Source of the DNA: Planctomycetia bacterium
Lineage (GTDB): Bacteria; Planctomycetota; Phycisphaerae; UBA1845; UTPLA1
Direction of reading: 5' to 3'
Length of the DNA: 64,000 bases
Assembly (NCBI GenBank): GCA_015200345.1
Contig: CP054187.1
Location: 1,100,470 to 1,164,469 of the forward strand
The notes beneath the pieces are model-generated. The model had not been told where the DNA came from. It searched no databases and saw only the letters and a list, made by a program, of their open reading frames with translations. Positions 7,642 to 17,470 of the stretch are shown here, one piece after another (position 1 is the first letter of the stretch; every line of letters starts with the position of its first letter). The position numbers and the translations under genes are program-made.

Positions 7642-9252
7642 ATGCGACTGCTGATTCTCGAAAACAGCCAGCTTCGCCGGACGCTCAAAGCCGGCCCCGG
7701 CGAGGTTTACATCGGCTCCAGCGCCGACTGCCAGGTGCATCTTCCCGATGCGCGGATCAGCCCGCGGCAGGTGGCGCTGTCGCAGGATGAAGACGGCGCG
7801 TGGTGGCTCGACGTGCTGGACAGCGGCGGCTTGCCGACCAGCCTCAACCGGGCGGTGCAGAAGGGCCGCGCCAAGCTGCGCCATGCTGATGAAATTGCCG
7901 TGGGGAACTGGTGCATCCGCCTGATGATGGAGTCCGAGGCGTCGCGCGAGGAGATGCTTCGCCAGCGCATGCTGGCCATCACGAAGCAGCACGGCGAAGG
8001 ACTGCCTTTATCTACAATCGTCTATCGTGGCGAACACCCCCTTACCCTGCCGCGCGAGCAGATCGAGCAGATGGCGATTCTCGCCCTGCGCCTCTCCGGC
8101 ATGGAAACCGTCAAGGACATGCTCACGCCCATCCTGCGGGCCGTGCTGCGTGATTTCTCCGGTCGCCGCGCTTGGATCGGCGTCCGCGCGCCCGATCAGC
8201 GCGAGTTCCAGTGGATGAGCGGCCTCGCCGCCGGTGGGCAAGTCTGTGATCGGCCGGCCTTCTCCGCCGGAATGCAGACTCGTGTCTTGAAAAACGGCCA
8301 TTCCCTCTGCTGCCCCGACGCCCCGCAGCACGGCATCCGCTCGGCGATGGCCGCGCCGCTCGCATCGGCCTCGGGCACGATCGGCATGCTTTACGTCGAG
8401 AACGACGCAGGGGACTTGCCGTTTGGCGAGTCCCACCTGCACGGGCTGATCGCGACGGCGTCGTGCGTGGCCATTCCGCTGGAGAACGCCATTCGCCGTA
8501 CGATGGCCCGTCGCCAGACCGCTGCCAGCGTGGAAAGCACGCTCACGCGCGTGACGCAGGACCTGCTCACGCCCAAAGCCCTGCCTCGCTGGCCCGAGCT
8601 GCACGTTGCGGCCTATCGCCACATGGGCACGGCGCGCTGCTGCGATCTGTGGGACGTCGTGCAACTGCCGGACAAAACCGCCGCGCTTCTGGTGGCGCGC
8701 GTCGGAATGAGCGGTTTGAGCGTGCCGCGCTTCCTGACCGAGGTGCGCAGCGCGTTTCGCATCGCCGCCCTGCACAGTGAGCCGCCCAACATCCTCTGCC
8801 GCGCTCTGAACTGGCTCGTGCACGATGGGGAAGAGAAGTATTGCATCGACGTGGCCTGTGCGTGGATCGCGCCGGCCACCGGGCTGGTGCAGTTCTGCGC
8901 GGCCGGTCCCGGCGCGTTCGTCGGTCGACTCGACGACGACGGCAGCGTGACTTGGATCGGGCTCTCGCATGGCGAACCAATTGGTCGGCAGCGCGGCAGT
9001 GCTTACGAGGTGGAGAAGTTCATGCTCGAGCCGCAGCAGTCGCTGCTGCTGGCGACGGACGGCGTAAGCCTGGCAAAGAATCAGGACGGCGCGGCGCTGG
9101 GACGGACCGGTTTGCAGGAGATCATTGAGGACTGTGCGGGCAACGCGCCGGGGCAGGTGCTTAGTGAGTTCGCGAGCGAACTGACGGACTACGTGAACGG
9201 CGGAAGCTGCCCGGACGACGTGACGGTGCTGCTGGCGAAGCGGCTGGGGTGA
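7642..9252 (+). CDS. FHA-GAF-PP2C (SpoIIE-type) serine phosphatase
   Basis: A 536-aa cytoplasmic signalling protein with three modules. Residues about 1-95 form an FHA phosphothreonine-binding domain (EVYIGSSADCQVHLPDARIS followed by a Gly-rich turn). Residues about 150-290 form a GAF sensor domain. From about 300 onward is a PP2C/SpoIIE-like phosphatase domain, with the metal-site Asp contexts LHVAAYRHMG...CCDLWDV, LLLATDGVSLA and the final SCPDDVTVLLAKRLG. FHA-GAF-PP2C architectures are frequent in Planctomycetota, where Ser/Thr kinase signalling is expanded. The first metal Asp motif (usually GGDxxD) is degenerate here (CCDLWD), so activity should be tested. It appears monocistronic. Confidence 0.85.
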   Translation: MRLLILENSQLRRTLKAGPGEVYIGSSADCQVHLPDARISPRQVALSQDEDGAWWLDVLDSGGLPTSLNRAVQKGRAKLRHADEIAVGNWCIRLMMESEASREEMLRQRMLAITKQHGEGLPLSTIVYRGEHPLTLPREQIEQMAILALRLSGMETVKDMLTPILRAVLRDFSGRRAWIGVRAPDQREFQWMSGLAAGGQVCDRPAFSAGMQTRVLKNGHSLCCPDAPQHGIRSAMAAPLASASGTIGMLYVENDAGDLPFGESHLHGLIATASCVAIPLENAIRRTMARRQTAASVESTLTRVTQDLLTPKALPRWPELHVAAYRHMGTARCCDLWDVVQLPDKTAALLVARVGMSGLSVPRFLTEVRSAFRIAALHSEPPNILCRALNWLVHDGEEKYCIDVACAWIAPATGLVQFCAAGPGAFVGRLDDDGSVTWIGLSHGEPIGRQRGSAYEVEKFMLEPQQSLLLATDGVSLAKNQDGAALGRTGLQEIIEDCAGNAPGQVLSEFASELTDYVNGGSCPDDVTVLLAKRLG

Positions 9253-9335
9253 AGGACGCGCGCCGTGCTCGCGCACCGGGGTGCCCGCTCGCCGGCGCGT
9301 CGAACGGGGATTGATCCCGATGACGGGAACCCTGC

Positions 9336-11603
9336 TTACGCAGTCGGGGCGGTCGCCGGAACGTCGGTCACCGGGGCATCTTCGATGATCTGCGTGCCGT
9401 AGAGCGATTGATACAATCGGCAGCGGCGGATCAGTTCTTCGTGCCGGCCGCTGTCCACGATGCGCCCGCGATCCATGACGACGATCCGATCGGCCTGAAG
9501 AATGGTCGAAAAGCGGTGGGCAATGATGAGCGCGGTGCGCCCTTCGAGAAAGCGCTCAACGGCGTCGTGAATCTTCTGCTCGCTTTCGGAATCGACCTGG
9601 CTGGTCGCTTCGTCAAAGATGAAGATCGGTGCGTTGCGCAGGATGGCGCGGGCGATGGCGATGCGCTGCTTCTGCCCGCCGGAGAGCGTGACGCCGTGCT
9701 CGCCGACGTAGGTATCGTAGCCCTGCGGTTTCTCTCGGATGAACTCGTCGGCGTAGGCCGCTTTGGCCGCGGCGACGATTCGTTCCTCCTGCCCGGCGAG
9801 ATCGTACCGGCGTTCGGGATGGCGCTGACGCAGGATCAGCTTGCGAAGCAGACGCCCGTCTCCATAGGCGATGTTGTTGCCGATCGTATCGGCGAAAATC
9901 ACCGTATCCTGCGTCAGCAGGCTCATCTGACGGCGCAAGGACGCGATGGACAAATCGCGCAGATCACGCCCGTCGATCAGAATCACGCCTTCCTGCTGCT
10001 CGAAGAACCGCATGAGCAGGCTTAGCAGCGTCGTCTTGCCCGAGCCGTTCGGCCCGACAAACGCCACCCGCTCGCCCCGTCGAATCGTCAGGTTAACGGC
10101 GTTCAGCGCGGGCGACGTCGCGCCGGGGTAGGTGTACGTCACGTCGCGAAACTCGATGCGATCGCTGAACGGCGGCGCGGGAATCGGCCGGGCCGGCCCC
10201 GGCGTCACCTCGTCGGGCATGTCGATGATCTCGAACACGCGATCCATCGCGGCGTTGGCCGTCTGGAAACGGTTGTAGAATGAAGACATTTTGCGAACAG
10301 GATCGAACATGCCCGCCATGCAGGCCGCCAGCGTGGCGAACTTGGAAAACTCCATCAGCCCGTTGAGCATCTGGTTGGCGAAGTAAAGAATCGCCAGCGC
10401 CGCCACGATCTGCCCGACGAACTCAAACAGCGGGCTGGAGAGCGCGTCGATCCGCTCGATCTTCATCTGCTGGCGAAGCATCTGCTTGTCGAGCTGGTGA
10501 AGCCGCTGCCGCTCGAACGTCTCCATCGTGTAGCCCTTCACGACGCGGATGCCCGTCAGCGTCCCCTGAAGGGCCGACAGCATGCGGCCGTAATTCTCCA
10601 GCAGCCGCTTGTTGGCCTTGCGGATCATCTTGCCGAGACGGCGGATGAGGTACCCGCCGACGGGCGCGGCGACCGCGGTGATCAGTGTCAGCCGCCAATC
10701 GATGACCAGCGCGACGCAGAACACGAAGATCGCCTTGAGCGGCTCGCGCAGGCTCTTGGCGAAGAGGAAATTCAGCCCGCGATAGATGTCCTGGCTGTCC
10801 TGCACGAACCGGCTGACCAGATCGCTCACGCCGTGCGTCGCGAACTTCGATACCGGCAGACGCAGCACGCGATAATACATCCGCTTGCGCAACATCAGCA
10901 CGACGCAGGCCGCCGTCAGCGCGATGAGATACTCCGCGAAGAAGCGTGACACACCGCCGACCACGGAAATCAGCACGACGATCACGACGATGATCTTCAG
11001 CGTGTCAAGACGATCTTCCGCGGACGAGCCTTGCGGCAGCAGCGCCGCCCCCCGCCGCAACCACCAATCCGAAAACTTCAGCGGCTCGGGCGTAACACGA
11101 ATCGGCACCAGCTGCTGGTCCCGATCGAGAAAGGTCAGGGCGACTTCGTGCCCGTCTTCCAGATACGCCAGCACACGAAACAACTCGCCCGGTTTCAGGG
11201 CGGCACCGTCGATCTGCGTGAGCACGAAATTTCGCTTGATCGTTGGCGGCAGCAGCGCGTTGGAGGACCGTTTCGCCACGCGCACCTCGCCGGCGGCGGC
11301 GTCAACATCAAACACCGCGTTGAGCCGGCGCTCGGCGATGCCCTGGTGAATCCACGACGGCACGCCCTGCTGACCGGCGATCAGATGAATCGTCGGCAGC
11401 AACGCCATTATGTTGATGGAGTAGGTCGCCGCGACGATCACAACGCACAGACACCCCGGAACGAGGTAGCGCTTCTGCGACCAGGCGTATCGCCAGATTC
11501 GGAGCAACCGCTGGGCAGTCCCCTGGCCAGCGGTCGCCGCTCTCGTCGCAGAAGGTCCGGCCAGTGCCATCGTGCAGGGGGCTCCGAAGAAGTACGCGGT
11601 CAA
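9336..11603 (-). CDS. MsbA-like ABC exporter (fused membrane and ATPase domains) with periplasmic insert
   Basis: A 755-aa half-transporter. The first helix (LVPGCLCVVIVAATYSIN region) is followed by about 110 mostly hydrophilic residues (about 80-190). These have PDZ-like or beta-rich features: VLTQIDGAALKPGELFRVLAY reads like a PDZ carboxylate-loop region. The remaining helices of an ABC1 domain follow. The ATPase carries Walker A GPNGSGKTTLL near 516, signature LSGGQKQRIAIARA near 638, Walker B IFIFDEATSQVD near 661 and switch IIAHRFST. Lipid A precursor flipping is the usual role of this class and fits LpxI in the same window, but the substrate is inference. Ordinary MsbA is about 580 aa, so the insert is unusual. 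Confidence 0.88.
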   Translation of the reverse strand: MTAYFFGAPCTMALAGPSATRAATAGQGTAQRLLRIWRYAWSQKRYLVPGCLCVVIVAATYSINIMALLPTIHLIAGQQGVPSWIHQGIAERRLNAVFDVDAAAGEVRVAKRSSNALLPPTIKRNFVLTQIDGAALKPGELFRVLAYLEDGHEVALTFLDRDQQLVPIRVTPEPLKFSDWWLRRGAALLPQGSSAEDRLDTLKIIVVIVVLISVVGGVSRFFAEYLIALTAACVVLMLRKRMYYRVLRLPVSKFATHGVSDLVSRFVQDSQDIYRGLNFLFAKSLREPLKAIFVFCVALVIDWRLTLITAVAAPVGGYLIRRLGKMIRKANKRLLENYGRMLSALQGTLTGIRVVKGYTMETFERQRLHQLDKQMLRQQMKIERIDALSSPLFEFVGQIVAALAILYFANQMLNGLMEFSKFATLAACMAGMFDPVRKMSSFYNRFQTANAAMDRVFEIIDMPDEVTPGPARPIPAPPFSDRIEFRDVTYTYPGATSPALNAVNLTIRRGERVAFVGPNGSGKTTLLSLLMRFFEQQEGVILIDGRDLRDLSIASLRRQMSLLTQDTVIFADTIGNNIAYGDGRLLRKLILRQRHPERRYDLAGQEERIVAAAKAAYADEFIREKPQGYDTYVGEHGVTLSGGQKQRIAIARAILRNAPIFIFDEATSQVDSESEQKIHDAVERFLEGRTALIIAHRFSTILQADRIVVMDRGRIVDSGRHEELIRRCRLYQSLYGTQIIEDAPVTDVPATAPTA

Positions 11604-11992
11604 TCGTTCGTGGCCAGTGGTCAGTCGCCTGCGAACATGGGTTGCCGGCCGCGATCGACGTTTCCGTATGCGCCGCAGTTTACTGAACCATCCTCGGGCT
11701 TGCAGGTTCGTGCAAACTCGTCAGCAGGACCATTGTAGGTCAGAATCACACCGTGCGGAATGGCATGAGATCGCGTTGAAAAGCGCCTCAAGCCGGGGGA
11801 CACGGTGGACCAGCGTTGCGTTCGCGCAATGGACGCTGCACGCCAAGAGCCTACAATGCATCCGGCCTACAGGCTGGATACGGTTGTCGGGCGACGAACC
11901 TTGGGCAGCCCACTTCTTGCCGACAACCACGGAATCGAGGCGCGCTGAAACCAACCACGAACCACTGACAACCAACCGCTTACCAATCCCCC
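11604..11992. other. Non-coding gap between the ABC exporter and glmM
   Basis: 389 bp with only short overlapping shadow frames. I see no RNA gene or clear terminator. It should carry the divergent promoters of both neighbours, but no convincing -35/-10 pair stands out. Confidence 0.4.
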
Positions 11993-13333
11993 ATGACCCT
12001 CATGATGAGCGTTTCAGGTGTACGCGGCATCGTCGGCCGGACGATGACGCCGACGCTGGCGACCGAGTTGGCGTGTGCCTTCGGCGCCGATCTCGGCGGC
12101 GGGCGCGTCGTACTGGCGCGCGATTCGCGGCCCAGCGGCGAGATGATCCGCGCGGCCGTCGCAGCTGGCTTGCTCGCGTCGGGCTGCACCGTCATCGATC
12201 TCGGCGTCGTCACCACTCCCAGCGCCGCCCTGATGATCGGCGAGCTGGGCGCCGTCGCCGGCGTCGTCATCACCGCCAGCCACAATCCCATTGAATGGAA
12301 CGGCATCAAGCTCCTCTGCCAGCGCGGCCACGCCCTGCCCGCCGCCGACGCCCAGCGCGTCTATGACCGCTATCACGCAAAGGACTTCGCCCTGCGTGAT
12401 GCGACCGGCTGCGGCCGAATGGAGCGCGACGGGTCGACGAATGAACGGCACGTGGCAAAAATCCTGACGCTTCTCAACGTCGATGCGATCCGCTCGTGCC
12501 AGTATCATGTCGTCCTGGACAGCGTCAACGGCGCCGGCGGCGAAGGCGGTCGTCGACTGCTGGAAGCGCTCGGCTGCAAGGTCACGCACCTGAACGCCGA
12601 ACCGACTGGCCGCTTTGCCCACACACCCGAGCCGACGGCCGAGAACTTGACCGGCCTGTGCGATGCGGTGAAGCAGGCCGGGGCCGACCTCGGTTTCGCG
12701 CAGGATCCGGACGCCGACCGGCTGGCGGTGGTTGACGACAAAAGTCGCTATATCGGCGAGGAATACACCTTCGCGCTCGCGGCGAAGGAAGTCTTCTCAA
12801 TGCGGCCAGGCCCCGCGGCGGCCAACCTGTCCACCTCGCGCATGATCGACGATCTCGCGGCGCAAGCCGGCGGCGGCGCGATCGTGCATCGCACGGCCGT
12901 CGGCGAGGCCAACGTCGCCAGCGCGGTCCTGGACAAACAATGCGTCATCGGCGGGGAAGGCAACGGCGGCGTGATAGACCCGCGCGTCGTCGCCGTGCGT
13001 GACAGCTTCACCGGAATGGGGCTGGTGCTGAATCTGCTCGCGCGCACCGGCCAGCGGCTGTCGTCCATTGTTGATGCCATGCCGCGCTATGTGATGGTCA
13101 AGAGGAAACTGGAGATGCCCGCCGCGCAGATCGCTCCGTGGCTGGAGCGCGTGCGCAGCGCGGCGGCGAACGACGCCCGGGTCGATACGTGCGACGGCGT
13201 GCGCATCGACTGGCCGCAGGGCTGGGTGCATGTTCGACCCAGCAACACCGAACCGATCGCCCGCGTCATCGCCGAAGCGTCCGACGAAGCCACGGCGAAC
13301 GAACTGGCACGGCGCGTGATGGCGCTCCGGTGA
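11993..13333 (+). CDS. glmM: Phosphoglucosamine mutase (alpha-D-phosphohexomutase family)
   Basis: A 446-aa enzyme interconverting glucosamine-6-P and glucosamine-1-P, the entry to UDP-GlcNAc for peptidoglycan and lipid A. The four family landmarks are present. These are the phosphoserine loop ITASHNPIEWNGIK (Ser near 95), the Mg-binding loop DPDADRLAVVDD near 237, the sugar-specificity region GEGNGGVIDPR, and the phosphate-binding RPSNTEP near 415. Three in-frame ATGs (11993, 12002, 12005) precede SVSGVRGIVG; the shortest leader best matches the family. GlmM and phosphomannomutase are hard to separate by eye; GlmM is preferred from the N-terminus. The lnt gene follows after 33 bp on the same strand. 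Confidence 0.85.
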   Translation: MTLMMSVSGVRGIVGRTMTPTLATELACAFGADLGGGRVVLARDSRPSGEMIRAAVAAGLLASGCTVIDLGVVTTPSAALMIGELGAVAGVVITASHNPIEWNGIKLLCQRGHALPAADAQRVYDRYHAKDFALRDATGCGRMERDGSTNERHVAKILTLLNVDAIRSCQYHVVLDSVNGAGGEGGRRLLEALGCKVTHLNAEPTGRFAHTPEPTAENLTGLCDAVKQAGADLGFAQDPDADRLAVVDDKSRYIGEEYTFALAAKEVFSMRPGPAAANLSTSRMIDDLAAQAGGGAIVHRTAVGEANVASAVLDKQCVIGGEGNGGVIDPRVVAVRDSFTGMGLVLNLLARTGQRLSSIVDAMPRYVMVKRKLEMPAAQIAPWLERVRSAAANDARVDTCDGVRIDWPQGWVHVRPSNTEPIARVIAEASDEATANELARRVMALR

Positions 13334-13366
13334 GCCACGCATCGTGTTAGACAGGAAACCGACCCC

Positions 13367-15619
13367 TTGAAAACAGCCGGCAAGCCAGCTTCGCGTGAGA
13401 CCAGCCCCTCGAAACGAAACGATGCCGCCGCGCCGCGCGCTCCGGGCGAACGCTTCCGCACCCCGACGCGACTCGTCGGCGCGATCGCCAAGATCGAAAG
13501 CCGGACGTCGCTCCTCATCTTGAGCGGCCTGTCTCTGCTGATGTGCTGCCTCATGTTCCCCCGACCGGGCTGGTGGTGGCTTTCGTACATCTGCCTCACG
13601 CCGTGGCTCGTGGCCGTGTGCGCCGCCCGGCGGGCGCGGTCCATGTACTTCGCGAGCTGGCTCCTCGGACTGGGCTTCTTCTTCATCAACATCAACTGGA
13701 TGTACCCGGTGACGCGGGAGGGCTACATCGCCCTGGGCGCGTTCTTCTCGCTGACCTTCCCGCTGGTCGCCTGGCCCGTGCGGCATTTATACATTCGTCA
13801 CAATGTCTCGCTCGCCTTGAGCGTGCCCGTCGTGTGGACGGCGCTGGAATACGCCCGTTCCCTCGGACCCACCGGTTTTCCCTGGGTGCTCCTGGGCCAT
13901 ACGCATTACGAGCAACTCACCTTCATACAAATCAGCGATCTCGCCGGGGCTTATGCCGTCAGCTTTGTCCTCGCCATGATCAACGGCTGGATCACCGACC
14001 TGCTCATTCAGCCCATTCTCATCTGGCGATCCCAGCAGGGCACACGACTGCCCATCGGATCGCTCACCACCCTCCTTGTCGTCGCCGGCACGCTGATCTA
14101 CGGCAGCACGCAAAAATCAACGCGTCACCTGCAACGCGGACCCCGCGTCGCGGTGGTGCAGCACGACTTTCCCATGTACGTCGACGCACGACGAGCACGA
14201 TCTTCGGCCGAGACGATCTTTGATTGCCACCTCGAACTCGCCAGGCAGGCCGCACTCGGCGGGCCGGACGGCCGCGACAAACCCGATCTGATTGTCCTGC
14301 CCGAAACCGTCATGAGCGGCTGGATCAACGACGAGTTTCTCGATGCACCGCCGACCGCGCTGGAAGAAATCCTTCGCCGCCGCTACCCGAAATCGCAAGT
14401 CGCCATGCTGCGCTACTACCAGGATTTCGGAAAGCGCGTCCGCGAAGCCTTTCAAACACTGGCCGATCAGTCCGGCATTCCCATTGTGCTGGGTTCGTCG
14501 GCCATGGAATGGAAGCCCACGGCCATTCCCCCGCGCGCGGACTCGTTCAACTCGGCTTACCTCTTGCTTCCCGGGCGAACATCGCCGGCCGCACGCTATG
14601 ACAAAATTCACCTCGTCTTGTTCGGCGAGTACGTCCCGTTTCGTTTCACTCACCGCTGGCTCTATGACTGGCTCAACGGTATCACACCCTGGGGCCGCGG
14701 CGGTGTTGAGTATTCGCTTTCGCCGGGCGAACAATTCAACGCGTTTGAAATTCCCGCGGTTCGCCCCGCCGTGCGCACGCCGGTCAACGGCGCTGACCCC
14801 GCACCCGCCTCGGCGCCGATCAGGCCCGAATCGCCGATTCAAACCTATCGCGCCGGCACACCCATCTGCTACGAGGAGATCATGCCCTACGTCCCCCGCG
14901 CCTTCGTCCGGGGGAGCGGCGCCGGCGAAAAAAACATTGACATGCTCCTCTCCATCAGCAACGACGGCTGGTTCCTGCACTCGGCCGAACTGGAGCAGCA
15001 TTTGGCGGCTGCCGTCTTCCGCGCGGTGGAGAACCGCATCGCCGTGGCGCGAAGCGTGAACACCGGCGCCAGCGCGACGATCCACCCGAACGGACGCATT
15101 CACCTGCGCGCGCGCATCAGCGATGAAAAGCTTGCTCGATTGGATCAAATCGACCGCGCGCTGATCGCCCTGGGTGAGCAGCTCGACCGCATGGAAGCGC
15201 TCTCCAGCGGATCGACCGGCGCAGCCGAACCGAAGGAGTACACCGCCGCGTGGTCCCAGATGAATGCCCTGCTGACCAAAGATCTGCGCGCGGCCTGTTT
15301 GAACGTGGGGCCGGAAATGAAATCCTTCCACGCCCGACTGGCGTCGATGCTGCCTGACTTGATCACGCGCGACCCGGCGGCGCGGGCCGAGGCGTATGAA
15401 GACTGGCGCGACCAGCTCGCACTCGACCGCGAGACGATCGCGCGGTGGAAACGCCATCCGGACCAGGCCCCGGCCATCGGCGTCGGTGAGCTGAAGCTCG
15501 ACAACCGCCTTACGCTTTACTCGCAATGGGGCGACTGGCTGGGCCAAGGCGCCTTGGCGCTGTATGGTATGATCGTGCTCGACTGGCTGCTGCGAAGACT
15601 GCGGCGGCAGCGCGGCTAG
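13367..15619 (+). CDS. lnt: Apolipoprotein N-acyltransferase, enlarged
   Basis: A 750-aa inner-membrane enzyme that N-acylates lipoproteins at their N-terminal cysteine. It begins with TTG. An amino-terminal bundle of about six helices precedes a periplasmic nitrilase domain. The catalytic Glu sits in VLPETVMSGW (near 311), Lys in YDKIHLVLFGEYVPF (near 411) and Cys in CYEEIMP (near 501). SNDGWF is also present. The usual size is about 500-550 aa. The extra length is a basic N-terminal extension of about 40 residues and roughly 170 residues between the nitrilase domain and the last helix (LYGMIVLDWLLRRLRR). It heads the lnt-HEAT-mreD-mrdA-rodA-moaC run. Confidence 0.88.
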   Translation: MKTAGKPASRETSPSKRNDAAAPRAPGERFRTPTRLVGAIAKIESRTSLLILSGLSLLMCCLMFPRPGWWWLSYICLTPWLVAVCAARRARSMYFASWLLGLGFFFININWMYPVTREGYIALGAFFSLTFPLVAWPVRHLYIRHNVSLALSVPVVWTALEYARSLGPTGFPWVLLGHTHYEQLTFIQISDLAGAYAVSFVLAMINGWITDLLIQPILIWRSQQGTRLPIGSLTTLLVVAGTLIYGSTQKSTRHLQRGPRVAVVQHDFPMYVDARRARSSAETIFDCHLELARQAALGGPDGRDKPDLIVLPETVMSGWINDEFLDAPPTALEEILRRRYPKSQVAMLRYYQDFGKRVREAFQTLADQSGIPIVLGSSAMEWKPTAIPPRADSFNSAYLLLPGRTSPAARYDKIHLVLFGEYVPFRFTHRWLYDWLNGITPWGRGGVEYSLSPGEQFNAFEIPAVRPAVRTPVNGADPAPASAPIRPESPIQTYRAGTPICYEEIMPYVPRAFVRGSGAGEKNIDMLLSISNDGWFLHSAELEQHLAAAVFRAVENRIAVARSVNTGASATIHPNGRIHLRARISDEKLARLDQIDRALIALGEQLDRMEALSSGSTGAAEPKEYTAAWSQMNALLTKDLRAACLNVGPEMKSFHARLASMLPDLITRDPAARAEAYEDWRDQLALDRETIARWKRHPDQAPAIGVGELKLDNRLTLYSQWGDWLGQGALALYGMIVLDWLLRRLRRQRG

Positions 15620-15645
15620 CGTCAAAACGCACGGAGGCGTATGAC

Positions 15646-16791
15646 ATGCGTCACAGCTATGAACGAGTCGCCATTCTGATCGGCTGCATTGGCTTCTGCT
15701 GCTCCGGCTGCGTTCGACCACCAGAACCCGCTCCGCTTGATGCGCAGGATCAATCGCGCTTCCGAGCGTTAAGCGTCCAAACCCTGCGCGAGGCTGCGTT
15801 CGGTGACGACCCTGTCTTGCGGATGCAGGCCATGGAGGCGATTCAGGAAGTCGCGCCGGCCGATGCCGCCTCCTGCATCGCCGAAAACGTCGACAACGGC
15901 TACGCCGGCGTAAGCTTCGCGGCCCTGATGGCCCTGGGCGATCTGCGCCGGTCAACCGCAGAAAGTTCGGCACGGCTGGCCGTTGCGAATCAAAATCGCC
16001 TTTTGCAGCGCGTGCGGACGCTTGCCGAGGACCGCGATCCCAATGTGCGCATCGCATCGCTGTATGCCCTCCATGCGATGGGTGACGCGACCCGTACCAA
16101 AGAGCTGGCCGATTTTCTCCTGCGCAACGCCGACGCACGGGTGCGGGCCAATGCCGCGCTGGCCGTCGGCCGGCTGCGCGATCCATCGTCCGTCCCCCTG
16201 CTTCACCAAGCCCTCAAACGGGAAAAAAAAGACGCCGTGAAGATGCAGATTCTTGAGGCGCTCGCCTCGCTCGGTGATTCGCACGGCATCGAACGGCTCA
16301 AGTTCTACGGCTTCAGCGCCGTGCCCGATCAGGCCGCACTGGCCCTGATGTGCCTCGCGAATGCGCGCACGATCGAGGCCGAGGAGATGTTCCGCATTCG
16401 GCTTCGGGACACCGATTATCCGGAGATTCGCCTGCAAGCGGCACGCGGACTAGGCCGATTGGGATTCGAAGACGGATTGGAAACCGCCGTCCGCGACCTG
16501 TTCTTCGATCGGCCCCGCCGAAACATTGCCAACGATCCTCCGCAGCAGCAAATCGCACGCATCCGCGCTTTGGCAGCGCTGGCGCTGGAGGCCATCGGCA
16601 ACCCCACCGCACTTGGGCCGCTTTGGAATGCCTTCAACGAACCGGGGCAGTCGCCTTATGTCCGGCTGGCAATCGCACGCGCGGCGTTACGGCTGATCGA
16701 CGCCCGAACGCCGGATGCGGTTCGCCCCGCCGGGTTCGAATCCCACCGCGCGCCGACAAACCGAATCGCCGGCACAAACGTACAGGATTAG
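15646..16791 (+). CDS. HEAT-repeat lipoprotein
   Basis: A 381-aa protein that starts at the ATG at 15646, 8 bp after a GGAGG-like site. The longer open frame runs back into lnt and was rejected. The N-terminus (MRHSYERVAILIGCIGFCC, then SGC) is a lipoprotein signal peptide with likely lipidation at Cys22, although Cys at -3 is unusual. The body is an all-helical array of HEAT/PBS-lyase repeats, such as DPNVRIASLYALHAMGD, DARVRANAALAVGRLRDPS and YPEIRLQAARGLGRLG. It is probably a periplasmic scaffold. Its place between lnt and mreD, where mreC is normally found, suggests but does not prove a role in cell-wall elongation. Confidence 0.8.
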   Translation: MRHSYERVAILIGCIGFCCSGCVRPPEPAPLDAQDQSRFRALSVQTLREAAFGDDPVLRMQAMEAIQEVAPADAASCIAENVDNGYAGVSFAALMALGDLRRSTAESSARLAVANQNRLLQRVRTLAEDRDPNVRIASLYALHAMGDATRTKELADFLLRNADARVRANAALAVGRLRDPSSVPLLHQALKREKKDAVKMQILEALASLGDSHGIERLKFYGFSAVPDQAALALMCLANARTIEAEEMFRIRLRDTDYPEIRLQAARGLGRLGFEDGLETAVRDLFFDRPRRNIANDPPQQQIARIRALAALALEAIGNPTALGPLWNAFNEPGQSPYVRLAIARAALRLIDARTPDAVRPAGFESHRAPTNRIAGTNVQD

Positions 16792-16814
16792 ACCTTCACG
16801 GGCGGAGTCGATTG

Positions 16815-17342
16815 ATGCGCTGGATTCCTTTCGCCATCCTCCTTTACTTCACCGCCGTCCTTCAATCCACGTTGGCCCCATTCCTCGCCGTACACGGCAT
16901 TCGACCCGATTTTCTCGTCATTATCGCCGTGCACTACGCGCTGGCGGCTCGCGCGGCCGACGCCCTCATCGCCTGCTGGATCATCGGCTTCGTGACCGAT
17001 CTGACAAGCTTGAGTTTTGGAGATCATGGCAACGTGGGCGTGCACGCGCTTGCGTTCGGGCTGGCCGCGCTCGCCATGGTCGCGCTGCGCGAGATTGCTT
17101 TTCGTGAAAGCGTCATCACACAGATCGTGTGCACTTTCCTGGCGCGGGTCATTGTCGCAGGGATTGCGGGCCTGCACCTGCTCTGGGCGGCTGATGCCTG
17201 GAGTCGAACAGGCGAAGTCCTTCTCGCCGCAATCTACAGCGCCGTGTACACCGCGGCCATCGCTCCCTACGGCCACTGGTTGCTGCGCCGAGGCCGCAGC
17301 CTGCTTGGAATTGGTATCACGCATCGCCTGCGCGTAGGATAA
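16815..17342 (+). CDS. mreD: Rod-shape-determining protein MreD
   Basis: A 175-aa integral membrane protein with five to six hydrophobic helices. The opening WIPFAILLYFTAVLQSTLAP and IRPDFLVIIAVHYAL match the MreD family (short first helix, then a conserved RPDxLL motif). It starts 23 bp after the HEAT lipoprotein, with the ATG at 16815; the longer upstream frame is a shadow. MreD works with MreC, PBP2 and RodA to direct lateral wall synthesis. No mreB or mreC is present in this window. Confidence 0.85.
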   Translation: MRWIPFAILLYFTAVLQSTLAPFLAVHGIRPDFLVIIAVHYALAARAADALIACWIIGFVTDLTSLSFGDHGNVGVHALAFGLAALAMVALREIAFRESVITQIVCTFLARVIVAGIAGLHLLWAADAWSRTGEVLLAAIYSAVYTAAIAPYGHWLLRRGRSLLGIGITHRLRVG

Positions 17343-17470
17343 CTGATCGTTCGGCTGTCGGCGGGTAACTGCCGCACCATTGGAACGACGTCGTGCTTCC
17401 GGTCTGCGTGCGCCAGCCGCGGGCGACCCCGCAGCGCCAGGAATGACAACGGACCACTGAACACCGCCCC

